Assembly (NCBI GenBank): GCA_905201505.1
Contig: CAJKOJ010000097.1
Location: forward strand, 1-5,191
Reading direction: 5' to 3'
Length of the DNA: 5,191 nt
Source: an uncultured Eubacteriales bacterium
GTDB taxonomy: Bacteria > Bacillota > Clostridia > Lachnospirales > CAG-274
The first letter of the stretch is position 1. Each line of letters opens with the position of its first letter. The notes under the pieces are model-generated. The model did not search any database, was not told where the DNA came from, and was given only the letters and a program-made list of their open reading frames with translations. The position numbers and the translations under genes are program-made. This document shows positions 1 through 5,191 of the stretch, in pieces.

Positions 1-17
1 TTTTTTTCTTTATTTAC

Positions 18-46
18 TTGAAATGGTTTATAAAATATATTAAAAT
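18..46 (+). promoter_or_regulatory. Sigma-A-type promoter for the L,D-transpeptidase operon
   Basis: A -35 box TTGAAA (18-23) and a -10 box TAAAAT (41-46) are separated by exactly 17 bases. Each matches the housekeeping consensus at 5 of 6 positions. Transcription would begin near base 53, leaving a leader of about 20 bases that holds the ribosome binding site GGGAGA (63-68), 6 bases before the ATG at 75. The surroundings are AT-rich, so chance matches are possible, but box quality, spacing and position agree. No operator or riboswitch is visible. The T-run at 1-7 could be the tail of a terminator belonging to an upstream gene outside the window. Confidence 0.65.
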
Positions 47-74
47 AACATAAAGGAAAACAGGGAGAATTATT

Positions 75-1691
75 ATGAAAAAAAATAAAGAAGATTTTAT
101 ACCTGAGGATAATAACATTATTGAAGAGAATAATGCAGATTATATAATTCACAGAAGGTCTAAAAAGAATAACACCGATAAAAACACCTTAAAATTCAGA
201 GAAACAGCAAAAGTTATTGTTTTGTTTGTTCTTTTTATACTTTTTACATACACTGCCATAGGTTATGTTAAATACAATGGAAGATTTTTACCTGGTACTA
301 TAATTGGAGGTACTGATTTCTCAGGTATGAATACAGAGGATGTATGTTCATATTACAGCGATAAAATAAATAACTATACATTAAATATTAAAAATAATGG
401 CTATATAATTGACAAGATGAGTGCAGACAAGATTTCCTTGCAATTAAGTTATAAAGCAAAATGGTATTTTGCAGGTCTCATCAAAAAACAAGCTAATATA
501 AAATGGCTGCCTGCACTTTTAGGAGAAAAGGATATATATGACTTGAATTATATGGATATAATGTCTTATAATGTGCATAAACTTAATTTTTTTATTGCTG
601 ATTCTGTAGGGTATAATCTTCCTGTTACTGTTAAAAGCAGGCAAGGGTCTATTTACTATAATGGCAATAATTTTGAAATTGTTCCCCCTGTTGCTTCAGA
701 CCAGATAGAACCTGCAACATATATACAAAGAATATATAATGCAGTTCAATATCTTAAACCGGAAATGGTTATTGAAGATTCAGATTGCTATGTTAAAAAT
801 GAATTAACTCCTGAAATAGAAAAAAAGCTTGAGAAAGCCTGCAAAACAGCTGAAAACTTTTTCAACAGTATTAATATGAATATAAGACTTAAAGATTATG
901 ATTATAACTTTAATACTGAAATTATAAATTCTATTTATAATATTGATGCAGATTACAATTTTATATGTAATGAAAAAACGATAGATAACGGTATTGATGC
1001 TATTAAAAATAGATATAACAATATTGGTGCAGAGCGAAACTTTATAACATCTCATGGTACTGAAGTTACAGTAAAGGGCGGAGATTACGGCACTTATATT
1101 GATATATCAACATTAAGAAAAAATGTTAAGTCAGCAGTTCTTTATAATAAAGATGTTGATACAGATATAAAATTTAAGAGGCATACATTAAATGGCAGTA
1201 CAGGTGATATAGGAAATACATATGTTGAAATAGACTTGACAAACCAATATCTTTATATGTATATAGACGGAAAGCTTGTTAAGGATTGCCCTGTTGTGAC
1301 AGGTCTGCCGGGAAGCCGAGCAACTCCTCAGGGTATTTACAGACTTAAAGCAAAGGCAATGGATGTTCCTTTGGTAGGTGATACCTATGTTACACCGGTT
1401 AAATACTGGATGCCGTTTAATGGAGGTATAGGTATGCACGATGCTGTATGGCAGAGTTATTTTGGAGGAGATAGATATAAGAGAAAAGGTTCTCACGGAT
1501 GTGTTAATCTTTCAATGAGTGATGCCAAAGAAATATATAACTATGCTGAGGTAAATATGCCTGTAGTATGTTATTACCACGACAGAATCTCAGCCTTTCA
1601 GCAAATAAAGTCTCCCGATCCTGTCAGAGGACAATATAGGGCTTTAACATCAGGAGAGCGTGAAACTTTAAGGAGAATAAAATCAAAATAA
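75..1691 (+). CDS. Membrane-anchored L,D-transpeptidase (YkuD domain) with peptidoglycan-binding repeats
   Basis: Predicted to form 3-3 cross-links between peptidoglycan stem peptides at the outer face of the membrane. The 538-residue protein has a charged cytoplasmic N-terminus (1-45), one membrane segment (about 46-65) and no signal-peptidase-like site, so it should be a single-pass protein with its bulk outside. Residues about 70-370 resemble the PG_binding_4-type repeats that precede YkuD domains in Clostridia, including a GGDYG motif at 335-339. The YkuD domain spans about 380-502. It carries His455 and, 17 residues later, Ser473-His474-Gly475-Cys476-Val477-Asn478, which fits the family signature; Cys476 is the expected nucleophile. 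A short basic tail (504-538) follows. The ATG at 75 is supported by GGGAGA six bases upstream. The next gene starts about 30 bases downstream and is a paralogue, so the two are probably co-transcribed. Family assignment is secure; the preferred substrate and any role in beta-lactam tolerance are inference. Confidence 0.93.
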   Translation: MKKNKEDFIPEDNNIIEENNADYIIHRRSKKNNTDKNTLKFRETAKVIVLFVLFILFTYTAIGYVKYNGRFLPGTIIGGTDFSGMNTEDVCSYYSDKINNYTLNIKNNGYIIDKMSADKISLQLSYKAKWYFAGLIKKQANIKWLPALLGEKDIYDLNYMDIMSYNVHKLNFFIADSVGYNLPVTVKSRQGSIYYNGNNFEIVPPVASDQIEPATYIQRIYNAVQYLKPEMVIEDSDCYVKNELTPEIEKKLEKACKTAENFFNSINMNIRLKDYDYNFNTEIINSIYNIDADYNFICNEKTIDNGIDAIKNRYNNIGAERNFITSHGTEVTVKGGDYGTYIDISTLRKNVKSAVLYNKDVDTDIKFKRHTLNGSTGDIGNTYVEIDLTNQYLYMYIDGKLVKDCPVVTGLPGSRATPQGIYRLKAKAMDVPLVGDTYVTPVKYWMPFNGGIGMHDAVWQSYFGGDRYKRKGSHGCVNLSMSDAKEIYNYAEVNMPVVCYYHDRISAFQQIKSPDPVRGQYRALTSGERETLRRIKSK

Positions 1692-1708
1692 AAATTTTAT
1701 AAGGGTTT

Positions 1709-1713
1709 AGGAG
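1709..1713 (+). promoter_or_regulatory. Ribosome binding site that decides the start of the second transpeptidase-like gene
   Basis: AGGAG lies at 1709-1713. Two in-frame ATG codons follow, at 1717 and 1723. The first leaves only 3 bases of spacing; the second leaves 9, within the normal range. The start at 1723 is therefore preferred, and it shortens the protein by two residues. Confidence 0.6.
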
Positions 1714-1722
1714 TAAATGTAT

Positions 1723-3696
1723 ATGAACAGTAGGTTTGACAAATTTTCAAAGGGAGAGAAGAATGATATTAACTCTTCCTTTGAAAATGAAGAAGAAGAA
1801 TTAAAAAAAATTAATTACAGCGATTTTTTAAAGGATACAGAAAAGATTGAAGAAGAAATAAAAATAGAAGAAGAACTGAAAAAACAAAAAAGAAAAGAAA
1901 AAATAAAAATACTTGAACCAATAAGAAATAAACAGACTGATGAAAGAAATATGGTTAATGGCAACGACTTTGACAATACAGAAGCCGAAAAGGCAGATAA
2001 AATAAAAAAGAGAACAATTATTTTTTTTGCAGCTGTATTTGTATTAACTGCCATATATTTCAGTATATCATATAGTTATTATAGTAACAAATATTTGCCT
2101 TCGACAGTAATAAACGGAGAAAATTGTTCAGGAAAAACTGTAGAAGAAGTATCAGAAATAATGCTTGAAAAGATAAACAATTATCATTTAAGCATTGTAT
2201 ATAATGATATAACAGTTGATGAACTTTACGGAACAGATATAAATCTAAACTTTGGCGATATGGAACAAGTTTTACATGATATTTGTGATAATCAGAAAAA
2301 ATTATCATGGCTTAAAGGTTTAATATTTGAATCTGAACCTATTAATACAAGTAAAGGGCTTGAATATAATGCCGTTGTGCTTAACCAGTTTATAAAAAGT
2401 TCTATGATTTTAACATCTACAACTAAAAGTGTAAATGCAGGTTTGGAGTTTGACAATGGGGAATATAAGATTGTGCCTGCTGTGTATGGTGATGAAATTG
2501 ACCAGACCGCTTTTACAGAAAAACTTGCTGCTGCTGTTAACAGCCTTAACAGCAGTGTTAATATTAATAAAGATGATTGCTTTATTAAGCCTGAGCTTAC
2601 TGAAGATAATGAAAATCTTATTAAATCATGCAAAACTGCAAATAAAATAATAAATAATAAAATAGAATTAAACGCTGCAGATGATTTGTTTGACATACCT
2701 GTTGAAATAAAAAAGGACTGGCTTAATGTTGATAATACAGGAATTCTTATATTTGATAATAAAGCTTTTTCAAAATATATGGATAGGATTGAGAAAAGTT
2801 ATTGCTCTGACAGTGGACAGCGTGAATTCAAGACTTTTCATGGTGATACTGTAACTGTAACAGGCGGCGATTTTAATTCTTCTGTTAACAGAAATAAATT
2901 GTCAAAAGATATGGAAGAAGCTATGTTAAGTAATAAAGCTGCACGTGTTGTTGTAGAAATTATTACTAACGATAATACAGATATAGGAAACAGTTACATT
3001 GAAGTTGATTTATCAAATCAAATGTTATGGATGTATGTAAATGGAGAACAGGTATTGGGAACTCCTGTAATTACAGGAAAAGATGATGGTGAACATACTA
3101 CACCTGAAGGTATCTTTAGACTTAAAGCAAAGAATACAAATACATTTGTTACGGAAACCGGTGAAAGCAAAAATGTATCCTATTGGATGTCTGTAAACGG
3201 AGAAATAGGTATATGTGATGCATCATGGAAGAATTTATTCGGAGGAACAGTTTATAAAGAAGAAGGTTCTGACGGGTCTATATATGTACTGAAAGATTCT
3301 GCAAAAACAATATACGAAAATTCTTTTGAAAATATGCCGGTCATATTATATCACCATTCGATTGTAGAAAGTTTCTTTATTGAAAATTCATATATGGGAG
3401 AACTTATGGATCTTATTGCAAATAGTCCTGAAATCCCTGAATACGAAGGAGAAGAGGGGACAGAAGCGACAAGTGAAGAAATTGAAGAAGGTGAAGAAAG
3501 TACATTTACTGAAGATAATAATGAGGAAATTACTAAAAAAGAAAACACAGAAAATACAGATGCTAAATCTGAAACTCCAATAAAAGAAGATGAAAATACA
3601 GCCGACAATTCTTCTCAAATTCAGGAAGAATTAAATCCTCAAATTGACAATAATTCTGAAGAAACTGACAGCAGTGAGGCTGAAAATCAGGAATAA
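1723..3696 (+). CDS. Catalytically degenerate L,D-transpeptidase paralogue (putative pseudoenzyme) with acidic C-terminal tail
   Basis: This 657-residue protein (numbered from the ATG at 1723; an alternative ATG at 1717 adds two residues) is a clear paralogue of the preceding gene. It has a long charged, Glu/Lys-rich cytoplasmic N-terminus (about 22-64, possibly coiled coil), a membrane segment (about 99-119), an extracellular region like the PG_binding_4-type repeats, and a YkuD-like domain (about 421-543). The fold-defining stretches align without difficulty, for example TPEGIFRLKAK against TPQGIYRLKAK in the neighbour. The catalytic signature does not survive: the His equivalent to His455 is Cys498, and the Ser-His-Gly-Cys-Val-Asn motif reads Ser516-Asp-Gly-Ser-Ile-Tyr521. 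Transpeptidation by the known cysteine mechanism is therefore not expected. The frame is open throughout, arguing against simple decay. Residues 570-657 form an acidic, low-complexity tail absent from the neighbour. A regulatory, scaffolding or wall-binding role is inference; a new chemistry cannot be excluded. Confidence 0.88.
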   Translation: MNSRFDKFSKGEKNDINSSFENEEEELKKINYSDFLKDTEKIEEEIKIEEELKKQKRKEKIKILEPIRNKQTDERNMVNGNDFDNTEAEKADKIKKRTIIFFAAVFVLTAIYFSISYSYYSNKYLPSTVINGENCSGKTVEEVSEIMLEKINNYHLSIVYNDITVDELYGTDINLNFGDMEQVLHDICDNQKKLSWLKGLIFESEPINTSKGLEYNAVVLNQFIKSSMILTSTTKSVNAGLEFDNGEYKIVPAVYGDEIDQTAFTEKLAAAVNSLNSSVNINKDDCFIKPELTEDNENLIKSCKTANKIINNKIELNAADDLFDIPVEIKKDWLNVDNTGILIFDNKAFSKYMDRIEKSYCSDSGQREFKTFHGDTVTVTGGDFNSSVNRNKLSKDMEEAMLSNKAARVVVEIITNDNTDIGNSYIEVDLSNQMLWMYVNGEQVLGTPVITGKDDGEHTTPEGIFRLKAKNTNTFVTETGESKNVSYWMSVNGEIGICDASWKNLFGGTVYKEEGSDGSIYVLKDSAKTIYENSFENMPVILYHHSIVESFFIENSYMGELMDLIANSPEIPEYEGEEGTEATSEEIEEGEESTFTEDNNEEITKKENTENTDAKSETPIKEDENTADNSSQIQEELNPQIDNNSEETDSSEAENQE

Positions 3697-3726
3697 TATA
3701 TCGATAAAAATTATATGTTTTAGTTT

Positions 3727-3774
3727 AAAAGATGCCACTTTAAGTTTATTGTAACTTAAAGTGGCATCTTTTTT
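3727..3774 (+). terminator. Rho-independent terminator, probably bidirectional
   Basis: A perfect 20-bp inverted repeat (arms 3727-3746 and 3753-3772) encloses a 6-base loop, with GC-richer core GATGCCAC/GTGGCATC. On the plus strand the second arm runs into six T residues (3769-3774), ending the two-gene transpeptidase operon about 30 bases after its stop codon. On the minus strand the stem ends in four T residues followed by AAA, so it probably also terminates the deacetylase transcript, whose stop lies about 15 bases before it. Shared terminators are common between convergent genes. Confidence 0.92.
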
Positions 3775-3788
3775 GTGTTAAGAGCATT

Positions 3789-4634
3789 CTATTCAGGTTG
3801 TTCTGTTGTTGATAATGAAGGTGAACTTGTAGTTTCTGTACTTGATGTATTAGGTATTTGTCTGCCCTCTGTGTTTATTATATAATTTTCTTTATGTATT
3901 AGTTGACTTATAGGTACAATTTCAAAGCCTTTTTCTTTTAGTTTCTTTATTATAGTATCGAGAACTTCAGGTGTGTATTTAGCATCATTATGAAAAAGTA
4001 TTATTGAACCATTGCCTAAATGTTTGTGATTAAGTACCTGATTTACTTCATGGTCAGCACCTAATTCTTTCCAGTCAAGACTATCAACATCCCACTGTAT
4101 AGGATAATAATTGCATTCTTCAGCAGCAGTTATAACAGTGTCATTATATTCACCAAAAGGCGGTCTATACAGAAAAGGATCTGTATTTAACAATGCTTTG
4201 ATTTTGTTATGGCATTCCATTAAGTTCTTTTTATTTTCCTCAAGACTTAACTGTGAACTATGAGGGTGAGTATTGCTATGGTTCCCTATATCATTACCTG
4301 CTTCGTATATCTTTTTTACTTCTTCAGGATATTTATCTACCCAATATCCGCATAAGAAAAATGTAGCTTTTACATCGTTATTTTTTAGTATTTCCAAAAG
4401 ATTATCTGTATCTTCTGCACCCCAGGCAGCATCAAAGCTTATTGATATTTTAGGCTTGCCTTGTGTGTCTACACAATATATGGGCAGTTTTCTTTTTGCT
4501 GCTGATGTTGCAACTGCATCAGGGAAAAGAGTGTTTTGTACAGCAGGTATAGTTACTGATAATATGCCTATGGCAAATACACATAAAAGAGTAATAATTA
4601 TAGGCTTTTTTTTGTTTACTGTTTTTAAATTCAT
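3789..4634 (-). CDS. Membrane-anchored polysaccharide deacetylase (NodB homology domain), PdaB-like
   Basis: Predicted metal-dependent deacetylase that removes acetyl groups from N-acetylated sugars of peptidoglycan or another wall glycan. The 281-residue protein starts with a basic stretch and a membrane segment (about 11-30). The NodB domain covers about 61-247, with the family motifs in order: SFDAAWG (66-72, catalytic-base Asp68), HSNTH (119-123, metal ligands His119 and His123), RPPFGEY (157-163), the DVDSLDW segment (182-188) and LFH (213-215, His215). The usual second Asp of the first motif is Ala69; a similar Phe-Asp-x-x-Trp-Gly form is known in PdaB-like sporulation deacetylases, hence the subfamily suggestion. 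The last 25 residues are a Ser/Thr-rich low-complexity tail. The start is fixed by a strong ribosome binding site seven bases upstream. It lies 61 bases downstream of another minus-strand gene and converges on the transpeptidase operon. Domain assignment is secure; substrate and a sporulation role are inferred. Confidence 0.92.
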   Translation of the reverse strand: MNLKTVNKKKPIIITLLCVFAIGILSVTIPAVQNTLFPDAVATSAAKRKLPIYCVDTQGKPKISISFDAAWGAEDTDNLLEILKNNDVKATFFLCGYWVDKYPEEVKKIYEAGNDIGNHSNTHPHSSQLSLEENKKNLMECHNKIKALLNTDPFLYRPPFGEYNDTVITAAEECNYYPIQWDVDSLDWKELGADHEVNQVLNHKHLGNGSIILFHNDAKYTPEVLDTIIKKLKEKGFEIVPISQLIHKENYIINTEGRQIPNTSSTETTSSPSLSTTEQPE

Positions 4635-4641
4635 TATATCG

Positions 4642-4649
4642 CCTCCTTT
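4642..4649 (-). promoter_or_regulatory. Strong ribosome binding site of the polysaccharide deacetylase gene
   Basis: Read on the minus strand this is AAAGGAGG, a near-perfect complement to the 16S rRNA 3' end, with 7 bases before the ATG at 4634. It fixes the start of the deacetylase gene and implies efficient translation. Confidence 0.85.
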
Positions 4650-4684
4650 TATAGTTTATGAGGGATATAATATAAAATAATACA

Positions 4685-4709
4685 AATTTAAGTTATTAAT
4701 GCTTAAATT
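4685..4709. repeat. AT-rich inverted repeat across the stop codon of the upstream minus-strand gene
   Basis: AATTTAAG (4685-4692) and CTTAAATT (4702-4709) form an 8-bp perfect inverted repeat with a 9-base loop containing the TAA stop of the metallo-hydrolase gene. On the minus strand it is followed by T-rich sequence, so it could act as a weak terminator between this gene and the deacetylase. With one G-C pair the stem would be unstable, and such repeats arise by chance in AT-rich DNA. Confidence 0.25.
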
Positions 4710-5191
4710 CTGAAATTGACTTAAATTGTGTATTTAACAGTTTATAGTATATGTCATTGTCATATATTCTTATTTTTACTATACCGTTATAATCAGTGCT
4801 GAAAAAAGGAATATTCATATTTTTATAAGCATCTAATGTTTTAACTGACGGATGATTATATATATTGTTATAGCCTGCAAAATTTACAGCAATTTCAGGA
4901 TTAACAGCTTTTATAAAAGGTAATGAAACAGAGCTGTAAGAACCATGATGGGGGACCTTGATAATATTTGCTTTTACATCGGCTTTTTTCAAAATATCCT
5001 CTTCAACAGTGCTATTAATATCGCCTGTAAATAATATGCTTTTATCCTTATATATAACTTTATATATTGCAGAACTTTCATTTGTATTTAACGGAGATGA
5101 ATTTATATAAACAGCTTTGATAAGCATATTATCAGTAAGTTTTTCTTCATAATTTTCATCAATATATTGAATTTTTATATTATTTTTATTT
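4696..5191 (-). CDS. ComEC/Rec2-like metallo-beta-lactamase-fold hydrolase, C-terminal part (gene runs off the window)
   Basis: The frame is open from the window edge to the stop at 4696, giving 164 visible C-terminal residues. The Met at 5127 is internal: in-frame codons continue without a stop to the edge, and no ribosome binding site precedes it. The visible part matches the second half of the MBL domain found at the C-terminus of ComEC and in related stand-alone secreted hydrolases: an NESSAIYKVIY strand, LFTGD (visible residues 53-57), a KVPHHGS motif (78-84) with the conserved His pair, and NHPS (112-115). The His-x-His-x-Asp metal motif would lie upstream, outside the window. ComEC is the membrane channel for DNA uptake, whereas stand-alone relatives are poorly characterised, and this fragment cannot distinguish them. 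It ends 61 bases before the deacetylase on the same strand and could be co-transcribed with it. Family is fairly secure; full length and function are unknown. Confidence 0.85.
   Translation of the reverse strand, partial: NKNNIKIQYIDENYEEKLTDNMLIKAVYINSSPLNTNESSAIYKVIYKDKSILFTGDINSTVEEDILKKADVKANIIKVPHHGSYSSVSLPFIKAVNPEIAVNFAGYNNIYNHPSVKTLDAYKNMNIPFFSTDYNGIVKIRIYDNDIYYKLLNTQFKSISEFKH

Noticed and set aside
1..7. Run of seven T residues as a terminator
   Set aside because: The stem that would precede it lies outside the window, so a terminator cannot be supported.
804..1496. Antisense open frames within the first transpeptidase gene (804-1055 and 1188-1496, minus strand)
   Set aside because: They lie wholly inside a well-supported gene, have no recognisable domain, and consist of compositions expected from the reverse strand of AT-rich coding sequence.
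1815..3618. Antisense and alternative-frame open frames within the second transpeptidase-like gene
   Set aside because: The Ser/Phe-rich and Lys/Leu-rich translations are frame shadows of Glu/Lys-rich coding sequence; none has a plausible domain.
1723..3696. Calling the second transpeptidase-like gene a pseudogene
   Set aside because: There is no frameshift or premature stop over 657 codons, a good ribosome binding site is present, and the loss is confined to catalytic positions while the domain framework is kept.
4273..4680. Plus-strand open frame of 135 codons opposite the deacetylase
   Set aside because: It overlaps a gene with all NodB motifs in order and a strong ribosome binding site, and its translation resembles no family.
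4696..5127. Treating the metallo-hydrolase as a complete 143-residue gene starting at 5127
   Set aside because: The frame stays open upstream to the window edge, no ribosome binding site precedes that ATG, and the fragment contains only the second half of the MBL domain.

Overview
The window looks like chromosome from a low-GC, Gram-positive anaerobe of the Clostridia type. This is inferred from the strongly AT-rich sequence, the AGGAGG-type ribosome binding sites, the sigma-A-like promoter, and the protein families: membrane-anchored L,D-transpeptidases with Clostridia-style peptidoglycan-binding repeats, a PdaB-like polysaccharide deacetylase and a ComEC-type metallo-hydrolase. No species can be named from the sequence alone.

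Layout: a promoter at 18-46 drives two adjacent plus-strand genes, about 30 bases apart, that are paralogues of each other. The first (75-1691) is a complete, apparently active L,D-transpeptidase with the family's His and Ser-His-Gly-Cys-x-Asn catalytic signature. The second (1723-3696) has the same architecture, but the catalytic Cys, both catalytic-region His residues and the motif Asn are all replaced in an otherwise uninterrupted frame. It also carries a long charged cytoplasmic N-terminus and an acidic C-terminal tail of about 88 residues. A perfect 20-bp hairpin (3727-3774) ends this operon and probably also serves the convergent genes on the other strand.

On the minus strand are a membrane-anchored NodB-family polysaccharide deacetylase (3789-4634) and, upstream of it, the 3' part of a ComEC/Rec2-like metallo-beta-lactamase-fold gene (4696 to the window edge).

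The theme is the cell envelope. The transpeptidase would make 3-3 peptide cross-links, the deacetylase would modify glycan N-acetyl groups, and the catalytically dead paralogue is a candidate regulator, scaffold or peptidoglycan-binding partner of the active enzyme. That active/inactive pair is the most interesting item. No tRNA, rRNA, CRISPR array, insertion sequence or phage feature was seen.
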